Shown: in pieces, positions 1 to 8,941 of the stretch
Layout of the letters: every line of letters begins with the position of its first letter
Numbering within the stretch: position 1 is the first letter of the stretch
Made by a program: the position numbers and the translations under genes
From: Bacteroidia bacterium
GTDB taxonomy: Bacteria; Bacteroidota; Bacteroidia; Chitinophagales; Chitinophagaceae
Assembly (NCBI GenBank): GCA_030426665.1
Contig: JAUHYD010000018.1
Span: forward strand, 1-64,000
DNA length: 64,000 nt
Direction: 5' to 3'
The notes under the pieces: model-generated
Database searches by the model: none
What the model saw: only the letters and a program-made list of their open reading frames with translations
Told to the model about the DNA's origin: nothing

Positions 1-2
1 GT

Positions 3-794
3 TTTGGAGGTACTAGTTCTGAAGGCGGTGGAGGTGTTGAGGGGTGTGCTGCTACGAGTAATGGTAGTAATGGCATTCTTGTGGCTGCCAAGGCTGGCTC
101 TGTAGATGGGGATGTGACCCACAGGGTAACTGAATTTGGAAATAATATATGGTTGGTAAATGTGGATAGCGATGGCAATGTGCTGTGGGACAACTGCTAT
201 GGTGGGGCTGGGCAAGAATACCCTAACTCTATATGTCGTGGGACAGATGGCGATATTTGGATAATGGGTTGCTCGCAAACTGCAGGCGGTCAGGTAAAGC
301 ACGGATATGGCGATAAGGATGCCTGGCTGGTGCATACAGATAGTGATGGAAACTTCTTAAACGCGAAAGTATTGGGGAGCAGTCGTCAGGACGTCGGGTA
401 CATGGTATGCCCTCTTAGCGATGGTTCGGTTTTAGGGGGAGGATATTACAGATATGGAGATGGTGGTTTTTCTTTGTATCCGCTTCATGGTGGTGAGAAA
501 GATGCTTTCCTTGCAAAGTTTGCCAACTGGGCAAATGAAATACATTCAGTTGCGCCCAATACTTCAATATCAATATACCCTAATCCGGCTCATGATTTTA
601 TTCAAATCAGGTGTCAAGGTAATGAAAAGGGGAAAGTATCTATAACCGATGTAGTAGGTAAGGTTGTCTATACCGGTGAGTTTAAAAAGCAGTTGCAACT
701 GTCTGTAGTTGGCTGGCATAGCGGTATGTATTATGTGCAGGTTACTGATGAAAATGGCAATAAAGAAGGAATACAAAAAATATTAGTTCGATAA
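3..794 (+). CDS. T9SS-secreted repeat protein, C-terminal part (5' end outside window)
   Basis: The reading frame is open from the left edge, so the gene starts upstream of the window; the internal GTG at 81 is not the true start. The visible part carries glycine-rich repeats of the type FGGTSSEGG and CYGGAGQEYP with D-S-D-G-N turns (WLVNVDSDGNVLW, WLVHTDSDGNFLN), the pattern of a beta-propeller-like secreted protein. It ends in a typical type IX secretion sorting domain of about 75 residues (IYPNPAHDF, then GMYYVQVTDENG, final basic KILVR). It is therefore probably exported across the outer membrane and anchored or released by the T9SS. The gene at 51910 has the same overall design. The substrate or ligand cannot be told from the sequence. 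Confidence 0.85.
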   Translation, partial: FGGTSSEGGGGVEGCAATSNGSNGILVAAKAGSVDGDVTHRVTEFGNNIWLVNVDSDGNVLWDNCYGGAGQEYPNSICRGTDGDIWIMGCSQTAGGQVKHGYGDKDAWLVHTDSDGNFLNAKVLGSSRQDVGYMVCPLSDGSVLGGGYYRYGDGGFSLYPLHGGEKDAFLAKFANWANEIHSVAPNTSISIYPNPAHDFIQIRCQGNEKGKVSITDVVGKVVYTGEFKKQLQLSVVGWHSGMYYVQVTDENGNKEGIQKILVR

Positions 795-1517
795 GTACAA
801 CTTTGTAATAGAAAAACATAAAAAAAGTCACTATGTTTTGTTGCAGTTCGGCTATTTTACTACAACCTTTTGGAGAAAAGAATGAGTTAACCACCCCGGA
901 TACAAAAACCGGTAAACCGATGTTTTTGTGCCATCCCTTCCTAAAAACAGGAGGGGGGGGGCCTGAAGTTACTTACACAATAAGAGTAAGATTTATGTTG
1001 AATAAATGATATGGGCAGTAATACAGAGCAGACATTAAATACAAACACTAAGAGCAAAAACTAAGAACAAACAACACGAACAGACACCATGAGAACTCCC
1101 CTCCTGTTTTTAGGAGGGGACGCTGTGAAAATGCGAAGCTATTTTTAAAGCCGGGGTGGTAAAATATTTGAAAACACAACGCTCGCTAGTCCAAGTGCCT
1201 CCTTACGCTACGCCCAGTGCCATCGATTCGCTTCCGAAAAAGAATGTGGGTATCTCATGCTATCGGACTGTATTTATGGCTTGGTTTTTGTGGTATTATT
1301 GTTGCGTTTCATTACCTGAATGACAATCAAATAATCAGGATGGCCAAACCAGAGTGCATATTACCTAATTCAGGACGGTACATGGGAAATAAGTGGGCAA
1401 TTTTTGGGCAGTTTTTAAGGTGTAAGTTGCTGATTATTAACTAAAGTTCTAAAAAACGATACTGCGTGTGCAAGTGTGCAATTTTGGTCGGACAATAGTA
1501 CTATATGCTCGGAAAAA
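795..1517. other. Gene-poor stretch with REP-like repeats
   Basis: No convincing gene lies between the T9SS protein stop and the convergent porin stop. The stretch holds the inverted REP-like pair described separately, an A-rich segment around 1030-1085, and a 9-base G run at 953-961. A 75-codon open frame at 1217-1444 has no family resemblance and no visible ribosome site, so I treat it as chance. Confidence 0.6.
890..1160. repeat. Inverted pair of REP/BIME-like palindromic units
   Basis: The outer 10-mer ACCACCCCGG (890-899) is matched in inverted orientation by CCGGGGTGGT (1151-1160). Inside, CCTAAAAACAGGAGGGG (940-956) is matched by CCCCTCCTGTTTTTAGG (1098-1114). Each unit is thus a short C/G-rich hairpin (1098-1119 is CCCCTCCT-loop-AGGAGGGG) plus a conserved tail, and the two units face each other. 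This resembles REP/BIME or MITE-like extragenic elements. No transposase is present nearby, so any mobility would need a factor in trans. Confidence 0.65.
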
Positions 1518-3563
1518 TCAATTAATCATTACCCAATTAAACCCGAACCTAAACAGGAAGTTTGGTTTGGCATAGACAGTAGTGGTTGCTGCGCCTGTTG
1601 TTCTATTGATGTAGGGAGAGCCGGTATAAAGGATGGTGTTACGCGCAAATATCTGTTGCAGATTATCACCCATCAAAAAAGCCCTGAAACGTTTGATTCG
1701 GAAATTGAAGAATACAGAAAAGTCCGGCAAATTGCCCACGTAGTAATTGTTTTGGTAGAAGTAATTATTGAAAAGTGCCGTATACCCGGCTGGTTTGTAG
1801 GCAGTATTATATCTGGCCTGTATACCTGTGGCTATAGTAATGGCATTCTTAAATAACCCTTTTTCAAAGCTAAACTGATGTCGACCCATTACCGCCGGTA
1901 CGTTAACAGGTAGGCTACTATCTGCTATCTGATATACGATTTCGTTATCCAGATAAAAGTTGCCGAACTTAAACACTTTGCGCAGCCAGAATTGCGGTAT
2001 CACAAACGAGTTGGCATACTGTGTCGGTAGCTCTTGGGTTCCTATATATATGTAGTTGTCTATGACGTTTCCCCGTGCGCCGCCAGACAGTTTCAGCTTT
2101 GAACTTTCCAGAGTCGCATAAAGGGTGGTGATGCTTTCCGGGTTGATGTTGAAGGCAGTATTTGTATAGATATTCTGATAGGTGGAGTAGGCATAGGGGG
2201 CACTGCCTAATTGCTGTTTGAAGCCGGCGGTGAAGTTCGCCAGATTGTTTTTTAGTTGCTTGCCGATTACAGCATTAAGTGAAAAATTTCCGGCATAGGG
2301 ACCTGTAGTAATAAACCGGCTAGCGGCACCATATCCCCAGGCACCATCGGTAAGGGCTTCTTTCTTAATCTGCCCTTCTATATAGGTAGTTGCCGAGCTT
2401 CTCCTGTCATAACCAATGCGGGTAAAGGGGGTGTCCGGAATCAGTTTGGTGACGGGGTCAGAGATAAATTGGTCATATCTGATGCCTGCACCCGCGCTGA
2501 ATTTCAGCTGCCTGCCGGCCTTACCAATGTAGCCGTCGAGTAGAAGCTTGTTGTCAGCCCAAAACCACTTCTGACCTGTATATACTGAATCTCCGCCGGC
2601 ACTGTAATAGCCGGTACCATCATTGGCAAAAGACTCATTAAAAAGAGAAAGGTATCTCATTGAATCAGGAGTAAGGTCTTTGTAAGCATGTTTCTCGGTG
2701 CCCATCGTCAGCTTGTGGGTTATGCTGAACCTGGGTGTAAGATCGTAGGTGTATGCCGAAGTGTCTTGCTTGTTAAATACAGTGTCGGTTGCTCCCCACG
2801 TATATCGTTGTTGCAACAATACCGAGAAGTCACGTTGCATATTTGATACCGACGAGCGCGAAGTACTGTATGAGGAGCTTTCGTAAAGTGTTTGGATTGT
2901 TTTTCTGGTGCTATAGGCCGGATTAGATAGAAAAGTGTCGATAAAACCACCATTCTCATCGTGTTGCTGTTTGTTGTACACCATGCCAAAATTCAGCCTA
3001 TAGTGTTTGTCAATGCTCTTGTAATTGGAAGACAGAAAGAAGTTATCGAGATTGTTGCGCTGAATTTTGTAATAACCTGTTGAACTTATTTTTCGGTATT
3101 GTAATGCAAAATTCCAATTGGGTCTAATGTTTTGGGTGTGTAGAATGCTTGCGATGTTTTCCTGGCGTCCCGCTGTTTGGTAGCAAAAATCGGAATAGGG
3201 GTTTGTTGTAGAATAGTAATTTAAACTATCTACCTTAAATCTGTATTGGTCAAATGAGTAATAGCCGAATGTAGGTCCTACCTTATTTGTTGGAGAGAAA
3301 AGCAGGTTGTTGGTAGGACTACCGGGGTTTCCCTGGTCCATTACCCAGGGTTGGATAAATGGTCTTCTGTGAAATGTATGTATGCCGGTATCAGGTTTGT
3401 ATATACGAGCAGAGTTTAGCTTTTGGAATGTGGTAACAGCACTTTGGTTTTTCCATTTTCCATCATTTGTTTTGTTGTCGCTGGTATCCCATTGCGCCGG
3501 CATCTGCACATTCGAAGGTTGTGCAATAGCGCCGACGCCTAGCATAACTAGCATCAAAACCAT
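1518..3563 (-). CDS. Putative outer-membrane porin (Porin_10-like)
   Basis: A large beta-rich protein with many alternating aromatic strands (FGYYSFDQYRF, FNFALQYRK-type segments) and a short hydrophobic terminal strand ending FGFNWVMIN, as in the putative porin family of Bacteroidota. The frame is open to 3791, but I place the start at the ATG at 3563: it is followed directly by a signal peptide (MVLMLVMLGVGAIAQ), and a TAnnTTTG promoter box at 3651-3644 lies inside the longer frame, so the first 76 codons would not be transcribed. This gives 681 residues. It is predicted to sit in the outer membrane; the solute is unknown. It is divergent from the secreted protein at 3783. Confidence 0.75.
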   Translation of the reverse strand: MVLMLVMLGVGAIAQPSNVQMPAQWDTSDNKTNDGKWKNQSAVTTFQKLNSARIYKPDTGIHTFHRRPFIQPWVMDQGNPGSPTNNLLFSPTNKVGPTFGYYSFDQYRFKVDSLNYYSTTNPYSDFCYQTAGRQENIASILHTQNIRPNWNFALQYRKISSTGYYKIQRNNLDNFFLSSNYKSIDKHYRLNFGMVYNKQQHDENGGFIDTFLSNPAYSTRKTIQTLYESSSYSTSRSSVSNMQRDFSVLLQQRYTWGATDTVFNKQDTSAYTYDLTPRFSITHKLTMGTEKHAYKDLTPDSMRYLSLFNESFANDGTGYYSAGGDSVYTGQKWFWADNKLLLDGYIGKAGRQLKFSAGAGIRYDQFISDPVTKLIPDTPFTRIGYDRRSSATTYIEGQIKKEALTDGAWGYGAASRFITTGPYAGNFSLNAVIGKQLKNNLANFTAGFKQQLGSAPYAYSTYQNIYTNTAFNINPESITTLYATLESSKLKLSGGARGNVIDNYIYIGTQELPTQYANSFVIPQFWLRKVFKFGNFYLDNEIVYQIADSSLPVNVPAVMGRHQFSFEKGLFKNAITIATGIQARYNTAYKPAGYTALFNNYFYQNNYYVGNLPDFSVFFNFRIKRFRAFLMGDNLQQIFARNTILYTGSPYINRTTGAATTTVYAKPNFLFRFGFNWVMIN

Positions 3564-3643
3564 GACTGCTTTTCCGCAAATATTAAACGATGTGCCGTTC
3601 AATCGAAATCGTGTATAATGTGTCTTTAATATTGACAAGGCTG

Positions 3644-3651
3644 CAAAATTA
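3644..3651 (-). promoter_or_regulatory. Promoter -7 box for the porin gene
   Basis: TAATTTTG on the minus strand matches the Bacteroidota -7 consensus TAnnTTTG. It predicts a transcript start near 3637 and a leader of about 75 nt before the ATG at 3563. No clear -33 TTG was found at the usual 19-21 nt spacing. Confidence 0.45.
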
Positions 3652-3770
3652 ACTACGATAGTTGAATTATGTTGTTTTCTGTCGGTTTTACAGATGTTAA
3701 ATCGCATTAAAGACTGTTTTATGTCTGCAAAATGTTCATTGTTGTTACCCAAAGGCAGCGATAATTGTAT

Positions 3771-3778
3771 TAGGTTTG
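3771..3778 (+). promoter_or_regulatory. Promoter -7 box abutting a start codon
   Basis: TAGGTTTG fits TAnnTTTG and ends only 4 nt before the ATG at 3783. If used, the mRNA would be leaderless or nearly so. Confidence 0.35.
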
Positions 3779-3782
3779 GGAT

Positions 3783-4685
3783 ATGAAGCATATTCTTTCT
3801 TCATTTCTTGCGCTTTTAATGCTGGTATTGAAATTAGGGACTGCTTTTGGTCAACCGGCATTGCCGGACGTAGCGGTCCTGGAACGCGACAACATAGTAT
3901 TGCTTTCGTGGAGGTGCCAGTACAGCAGTGTCAAATCAATCGCTGTGGAACGTTCGCGCGATAGTCTCAGGGACTATAGTGTGATAGGATATGTAAAAAA
4001 CACAAAGAAAGGAGTTCAGGCGTTTGCAGACGGGCATCCCCTTCCGGGAAAAAGCTATTATAAGCTGACAATTACGTTTAATTCCGGGCTGAAATGGACA
4101 AGTAACGATTGTAGCGTATATGTAGATTCCGTTAAGTACATGAAAACCAACAGAACTTTACCGGACAATGACTCGCTTCAGGCTTTTATAAAGACAGAAG
4201 CAAAAATATCAGCGTTAAACGTTACGCCGGAGCCGTTACCGGAAAATGGAGACCGAAATTATAAAGCAGATACTACAGCACTGGTCAACATTGTTGTGCT
4301 GTTTAAAGAAGAGGTCCCAAGAATTAAAGTGGCGGGTAAACCAATCGATCAGAAAGATGGAATAAGTTCAAGAGTGAGTATAATAATTCCTGAAGTTGGG
4401 GTAGGTGGGGTTCGATTGACAAAATCTCCCTTTGTTTCGGTCAACTCAGTAACCGGGCACATAGACGTTGAGGTGCCCGACAATGTTCGTAAAAATAGAT
4501 ACGCAGTTCGTTTTTTTGACCAAAGCGGAGCTTCTGCCGTCACTATTCCGTATATTAAGTATAACCACATAATAGTCGATAAACGCAATTTTCAACACAG
4601 TGGACGATTAAAGTTTATTCTGACTAAAGATGGTAAGGAGCTGGAATCAGGTTATATTTATCTGGATTTGTCAGTTGGAAATTAG
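3783..4685 (+). CDS. Secreted protein of unknown function with Fn3-like N-terminus
   Basis: 300 residues with a clear signal peptide (about 1-23, ending LGTAFGQ). Residues about 25-110 read like a fibronectin-III-type fold: V-x-L-S-W-x-C-x-Y-x-S-V-K, ERSRDS, then a G-K-S-Y-Y-K-L strand, typical of secreted Bacteroidota proteins. The C-terminal half is beta-rich and ends in a regular strand pattern without the YPNP sorting signal. The segment VPDNVRKNRYAVRFFD looks like another beta-sandwich strand pair. Its start is only 4 nt from a promoter-like box. No enzymatic motif is visible; it may be periplasmic or surface associated. It is divergent from the porin, but joint function is only a guess. 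Confidence 0.7.
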   Translation: MKHILSSFLALLMLVLKLGTAFGQPALPDVAVLERDNIVLLSWRCQYSSVKSIAVERSRDSLRDYSVIGYVKNTKKGVQAFADGHPLPGKSYYKLTITFNSGLKWTSNDCSVYVDSVKYMKTNRTLPDNDSLQAFIKTEAKISALNVTPEPLPENGDRNYKADTTALVNIVVLFKEEVPRIKVAGKPIDQKDGISSRVSIIIPEVGVGGVRLTKSPFVSVNSVTGHIDVEVPDNVRKNRYAVRFFDQSGASAVTIPYIKYNHIIVDKRNFQHSGRLKFILTKDGKELESGYIYLDLSVGN

Positions 4686-4834
4686 AATTTGCGGTGGGTG
4701 CAATCTAATTGATATTGTTACTGAAGTTCGTATTTCTTACATTTTTCTTCACATTCACTATCAGTAGTTTGTAGTATCTTTCTTGCTGTGTTCAAAGGAC
4801 CGCAGGCATTTTGTTTGTATCAGGTTAAATTTTT

Positions 4835-6703
4835 ATGATGAAGAGTAGAATTGTATCAATGTTGCTTCTGTTATCTTTCGGTGTGTTCGCTCAGGAAAAA
4901 GCGCCGAACATGGGAATTGTTCCAGCACCGGCTTCAGTAAAGGCAGGTAGAGACACATTCCGGTTCGAACCCGAAACAATTGTGTTGGTCGATTCACCCA
5001 ACCATAAGGCGATAAAGTTTTTTGCCGATTACCTCAAAAAAGCCAACCTGGCTACCAGTGTAACGGACAGGGCGTGGGTAAAAGGAAAGAAAATTACGGT
5101 TAAGAATACCGTAACGCTGTTGCTGGATTTTAAAGGAAAATTACCTGAAGATGGCTATGAACTGAAAATCGAGGAGCACAGTATTGAGTTAAAGGGTAGA
5201 GGTGCAGGGATGTTTTATGGCATCCAGACTTTGATTCAACTTATGAATAAAACCTCCGTCGGATATGCCTCTATTCCTTGTGGCACTATCAAAGATAGTC
5301 CGCGTTTTCCCTATCGGGGGATGCATTTAGATGTTGTACGCCATTTTTTTGATGTAGACTTTATCAAAAAATACTTGGATGTGATGGCGATGTACAAGCT
5401 AAACAGATTTCATTGGCATTTGACTGACGACCAGGGATGGCGTATAGAGATAAAGAAATACCCTAAACTGACCGAAGTCGGTAGCAAAAGGGCGCAAACC
5501 AAAATTGGTAGGGCTGCCGGGCCGAAAGCAATAAAAGGATTATATGACAATACGCCGTATGGTGGATTTTACACTCAGGAACAAATCAGAGAAATAGTAG
5601 ATTATGCCAATGCCAGGTACATCACTATTGTGCCGGAAATAGAAATGCCTAGTCACTCTCTGGCGGCCTTGGCGGCATATCCCGAGTTTAGTTGCGATCC
5701 GAACAAAACGTATAAAGTTGGGGAGACATGGGGTGGTTTTGACGACGTCTTTTGCCCCACTCCTGAAACATTCACTGCACTGTATGCTATTTTAAGAGAA
5801 GTGATGGATCTGTTCCCGGGAGAATATATACACATAGGTGGAGATGAATGTAACAAAGTGGCCTGGAAGAAATCTGATTATTGTCGGCAACTGATTGCTG
5901 ATGAAAAACTTAATAATGTTGATGGGTTGCAGAGTTATTTTGTTCGAAAAATTGAAAAGTATGTCAATTCCCAGGGGCGGAGAATTATAGGTTGGGACGA
6001 GATATTGGAAGGCGGTCTGGCACCTGATGCTACTGTAATGTCATGGCGCGGTGAAAGGGGCGGAATTGCTGCGGCACAGCTGGGGCATGATGCAATAATG
6101 ACTCCGGGCTCCGGCGGTATGTATTTTGATCACGTCCAAAGCCATTCTGACCAGGAGCCTCTAAGTATCGGAGGATTCGCCCCGATCGAGAAAACCTATG
6201 CCTATGAGCCGGTGCCGGCTGTATTGACCAAAGATCAGGCGAAGCACATTATTGGTGTTCAGGCAAATCTTTGGACAGAATATATTGCTACGCCCGGAAA
6301 GGTAGAGTACATGTTGCTGCCACGTATGTTGGCAATGGCAGAGACAGGTTGGTCTGAAGCCAAGAACAAGGATTATGAAAACTTTTCAGAGTTGCGGCTA
6401 CCACGCCAGTTGGCTATTCTGGACAAGGCCGGTTACAATTATAGGGTACCAGTCCCCATTGGCGCTGCAGACACAGTATTGAAGGGCGATAAGTTTAGTA
6501 TCGACCTAAAGCCATCGGTTGAGGGCGCAAAAATATATTATACCATTGATGGGGCTGCACCTACCGAAAATGACCTTGAATATTCTGCACCTATCGAACT
6601 GACAATACCTGAAGGTGGTGCAATAAACTTTAAGAGTATAGTGGTAACAGCTTCGGGTAAACGAAGTATATCTACCACAATTAAAATGATAAATAAAAAA
6701 TAG
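4835..6703 (+). CDS. Beta-N-acetylhexosaminidase, GH20
   Basis: 622 residues with a signal peptide at 1-20 (ending FGVFAQ). It has a GH20b-type N-terminal domain (about 25-150) and a GH20 catalytic barrel (about 155-505). The catalytic pair is in HIGGDE, Asp337-Glu338; other family marks are FPYRGMHLDVVRHF with Arg161, WHLTDDQGWRIEIKKYP, and NLWTEY with Trp480. A chitobiase-like C-terminal beta domain follows (IYYTIDGAAPTEND). The enzyme releases terminal GlcNAc/GalNAc from chitin oligomers or glycans by substrate-assisted catalysis, probably in the periplasm or at the surface. There is no T9SS sorting domain. It stands alone and is not part of a polysaccharide utilisation locus in this window. 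Confidence 0.95.
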   Translation: MMKSRIVSMLLLLSFGVFAQEKAPNMGIVPAPASVKAGRDTFRFEPETIVLVDSPNHKAIKFFADYLKKANLATSVTDRAWVKGKKITVKNTVTLLLDFKGKLPEDGYELKIEEHSIELKGRGAGMFYGIQTLIQLMNKTSVGYASIPCGTIKDSPRFPYRGMHLDVVRHFFDVDFIKKYLDVMAMYKLNRFHWHLTDDQGWRIEIKKYPKLTEVGSKRAQTKIGRAAGPKAIKGLYDNTPYGGFYTQEQIREIVDYANARYITIVPEIEMPSHSLAALAAYPEFSCDPNKTYKVGETWGGFDDVFCPTPETFTALYAILREVMDLFPGEYIHIGGDECNKVAWKKSDYCRQLIADEKLNNVDGLQSYFVRKIEKYVNSQGRRIIGWDEILEGGLAPDATVMSWRGERGGIAAAQLGHDAIMTPGSGGMYFDHVQSHSDQEPLSIGGFAPIEKTYAYEPVPAVLTKDQAKHIIGVQANLWTEYIATPGKVEYMLLPRMLAMAETGWSEAKNKDYENFSELRLPRQLAILDKAGYNYRVPVPIGAADTVLKGDKFSIDLKPSVEGAKIYYTIDGAAPTENDLEYSAPIELTIPEGGAINFKSIVVTASGKRSISTTIKMINKK

Positions 6704-6722
6704 ATAATATACAATAAAAAGG

Positions 6723-6730
6723 AAGGAGGT
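6723..6730 (+). promoter_or_regulatory. Unusually strong Shine-Dalgarno
   Basis: AAGGAGGT lies just before the ATG at 6734, a near-perfect match to the anti-SD. Such sites are rare in Bacteroidota, where most genes here have none. It fixes the start of the SRPBCC gene. Confidence 0.6.
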
Positions 6731-6733
6731 AAT

Positions 6734-7180
6734 ATGAAACCGTTTGTAAAAGCTGAGATTGAGATAAATGCACCTAAGGAAAAAGTTTGGGATGCTTTAA
6801 CTAACCCCGAAATAACTAAAAAGTATATGTTTGGTTGTAGGGTAGTAACCAACTGGAATCCGGGTAGCAGCATAGATTGGGTAGGCAGCGTAGACGGAAA
6901 AGAAGTTGTTTTTGTTCGCGGTAAAGTGATTTTGTGTGAGCCATTCAGTGCATTAACTTATTCTGTAATTGACCCGCTAGCCACTTATGAACATACGCCG
7001 GAAAACCATTTGGTGGTTACTTGTACCCTTAAGGAGACTGAAAATGGTGTCACGGAAGTGAGCGTAACTCAGGGCGATTACTCAAAAGTAGCGGACGGTG
7101 CTAATAGATATGCGCACGGTGGTGACGGTTGGGGTGAATTGTTGAAAGTAATCAAGCAATTGGTTGAAGCAGAAAAATAG
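6734..7180 (+). CDS. SRPBCC / AHSA1-like ligand-binding protein
   Basis: 148 residues with the START-like fold of the AHSA1 (activator of Hsp90 ATPase homologue 1-like) branch: the opening KAEIEINAPKEKVWDALTNPE is the classic first strand and helix, followed by a W-x-x-G-S pattern and a final amphipathic helix (GWGELLKVIKQLVEAE). Proteins of this family bind hydrophobic small molecules; the ligand is unknown. It is cytoplasmic with no signal peptide. It follows the hexosaminidase by 30 nt and may be co-transcribed, although its own strong ribosome site suggests efficient independent translation. A second, different AHSA1 protein lies at 11096-11560. Confidence 0.88.
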   Translation: MKPFVKAEIEINAPKEKVWDALTNPEITKKYMFGCRVVTNWNPGSSIDWVGSVDGKEVVFVRGKVILCEPFSALTYSVIDPLATYEHTPENHLVVTCTLKETENGVTEVSVTQGDYSKVADGANRYAHGGDGWGELLKVIKQLVEAEK

Positions 7181-7188
7181 GAGAGCAG

Positions 7189-7713
7189 TTATCTCTTGTG
7201 CAAATGCGCCAATTTTTGAGAACGCAGTATTATGTCTAACAGTGCCAATCCCAGAATGACATTTGCACCAATTGCGATACTCATAAATAGTCTTCCTTCG
7301 TTTCGGCTGATGGTAACACCCTGCAAGTCGAAGCGTTGTAGTACTACACTTGTGGACAGAAAAATATCTGTTTCTGCCAGAAAATAGACCAGGGAAGCGG
7401 CTATGCAGATTGTAAAAATAGCAGTAATTCCGGCTATTATTTTGTAGTTATAGTATTTTCTTTCAATAATACGTTCGGTTGGCTCAATTGATAGTTTACT
7501 TAATACGGTTGACGTTATATTTGATTGAATTTCAATATTATGTATGTTTTGTTTGATGCTTTTATTTAAGTCAGTCAGGCTCGCATAGGTTGCACGCCAG
7601 GTATCGTTTTCCCGTATCATTTTCTCAATACGAAGCCTATGGTCATCAGTACATGAATTGTCTATGTATTCCCATATTTGCTGCTCAATTGTATTTATGT
7701 CTTCCGTAGGCAT
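7189..7713 (-). CDS. Probable anti-sigma factor, membrane protein
   Basis: 174 residues, reading directly downstream of the ECF sigma gene (31 nt gap), which is the main reason for the call. The N-terminal 75 residues are hydrophilic and helical (IEQQIWEYIDNSCTDDH), resembling an anti-sigma domain but without the zinc HxxxCxxC motif. Two membrane helices follow (about 92-112, YYNYKIIAGITAIFTICIAA, and about 145-165, FMSIAIGANVILGLALLDII). It would hold the sigma factor at the inner membrane. It could instead be a sigma-linked membrane protein of other function. It is distinct in design from the 18150 gene. Confidence 0.65.
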   Translation of the reverse strand: MPTEDINTIEQQIWEYIDNSCTDDHRLRIEKMIRENDTWRATYASLTDLNKSIKQNIHNIEIQSNITSTVLSKLSIEPTERIIERKYYNYKIIAGITAIFTICIAASLVYFLAETDIFLSTSVVLQRFDLQGVTISRNEGRLFMSIAIGANVILGLALLDIILRSQKLAHLHKR

Positions 7714-7744
7714 AACCGTTCAGTTAAAGTTAGTGATTTGCATT

Positions 7745-8320
7745 CTAATTCATCAATTCTTGTCTGTAATGTTTTTCAATTATATCTTTTAGTTTTTGTC
7801 TCGCTCTGAATAGTTTAACTTTTACATTAGCAGTTGTCAGACCGGTAATTAATGTTATTTCCTCTACTGTTTGTTCGCCCTGATAGAATAGCGTTATTAT
7901 CTGTGCCTCTATATCCGATAAGTGGGTGATGGCATCGTTGATTGCCGTTTTCAACGCTTCTTTTTCTAACTTTTTGCCTGGATTGTATTGAAACTTGTCA
8001 TCATGTATTGATGCGATTTTTTCGTCACCCGGGAAACTGTGGGCGGTATTCTTCTTGCGTAGGTGAGAGAGGCACGTAGTATGTACAATCGTATATAACC
8101 AGGTGCTGAATTTACATTCGCCACGAAAGGAAGACAGATTGTTGAACGCCTTAATAAATACGTCTTGCGTTAGCTCTTCAGCAAGTTCGCGCTGATGGAT
8201 ATATCGCATTGTAAGCGTGAAAACGTAGTTGCTATAGTGGTTGACAAGGACTGAATAATCTTGATGTCTGCCCCGCAGAATCTCTTTTATTACAGCCAAG
8301 TCTTCTTCCCGTGTGCGCAT
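7745..8320 (-). CDS. ECF-family RNA polymerase sigma factor
   Basis: 191 residues. Region 2 spans about 20-95 (YVFTLTMRYIHQRELAEELT, DVFIKAFNNLSSFRG, FSTWLYTIVHTTCLSHLRKK), with core-binding and -10 recognition helices. Region 4 spans about 125-185 (LSDIEAQIITLFYQGEQTVE, then GLTTANVKVKLFRARQKLK), a clear HTH. There is no extracytoplasmic or C-terminal extension. It heads a two-gene operon with the putative anti-sigma factor. Target genes are unknown. Confidence 0.93.
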   Translation of the reverse strand: MRTREEDLAVIKEILRGRHQDYSVLVNHYSNYVFTLTMRYIHQRELAEELTQDVFIKAFNNLSSFRGECKFSTWLYTIVHTTCLSHLRKKNTAHSFPGDEKIASIHDDKFQYNPGKKLEKEALKTAINDAITHLSDIEAQIITLFYQGEQTVEEITLITGLTTANVKVKLFRARQKLKDIIEKHYRQELMN

Positions 8321-8470
8321 CCTTATTTCGTATGACGTAGCTACTGCCGTTATGGTTACATCAGGTAGCAGGCATATTCACGAAAATACGCAAATCCCAA
8401 TAGCACCTATCCCAGCTAAGAGGGTATAGTCTGGCATTTGAGACTCTTTGTATTGTTATATTCACCTTCG

Positions 8471-8941
8471 TCAACTGTTGTTGTTGAGCATTTTCTTGAT
8501 GAGCGAGATTTGCCCAAGATGATAAGAAGTATGCTCAATAATGCCGGTAATATTTCGGTAGTAATTCCCGTATTTTTCATCTACAAATGTCTCGAAGTAT
8601 CGTTCATCGGGAAGTTGTTCCAGCAGATTCGCAAATTCTTCCGCTTCGATTAGTGCTTTGTTGCGCAACTGTTCCCAATCTTCCTGATTGTTTATTGGTG
8701 GCAAATCATAACTATACCTATCTCGGATTACTAACTCGCCACCCTTCAGCACATTCATTACACCGCTTACATAATAGTTGATGTGAAATACAAGTTTGGC
8801 AATTGTATTCAATGATGAAACTTGTGTAACAGCTTGCTGCCACGTAATATCGGAGAGTACCGTTTTGACGTTTGTGCCGGTTGAGTTATCACCAAAATGA
8901 GTGTCTCTGAACTGTTTTGCTATGTTTGCTGCAAGTCCCAT
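8471..8941 (-). CDS. DinB-like / DUF1572 protein
   Basis: 156 residues forming a helical bundle with the three metal-ligand histidines expected of the DinB/YfiT fold: one in the segment LVFHINYY (about 53) and two in IIEHTSYHLGQ (about 138 and 142). The family includes damage-inducible proteins and thiol-dependent S-transferases; the reaction here is unknown. It is cytoplasmic. It appears monocistronic, with a 150-nt gap to the sigma gene downstream. Confidence 0.85.
   Translation of the reverse strand: MGLAANIAKQFRDTHFGDNSTGTNVKTVLSDITWQQAVTQVSSLNTIAKLVFHINYYVSGVMNVLKGGELVIRDRYSYDLPPINNQEDWEQLRNKALIEAEEFANLLEQLPDERYFETFVDEKYGNYYRNITGIIEHTSYHLGQISLIKKMLNNNS

Noticed and set aside
1217-1444. 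75-codon open frame in the gene-poor region
   Set aside because: No family resemblance, no ribosome site; overlaps the region with REP-like repeats.
1476-1856. 126-codon frame antisense to the porin
   Set aside because: Lies opposite a convincing porin C-terminus and shows no protein family pattern.
3564-3791. 76-codon N-terminal extension of the porin
   Set aside because: A promoter box sits inside it and the signal peptide begins only at the later Met.
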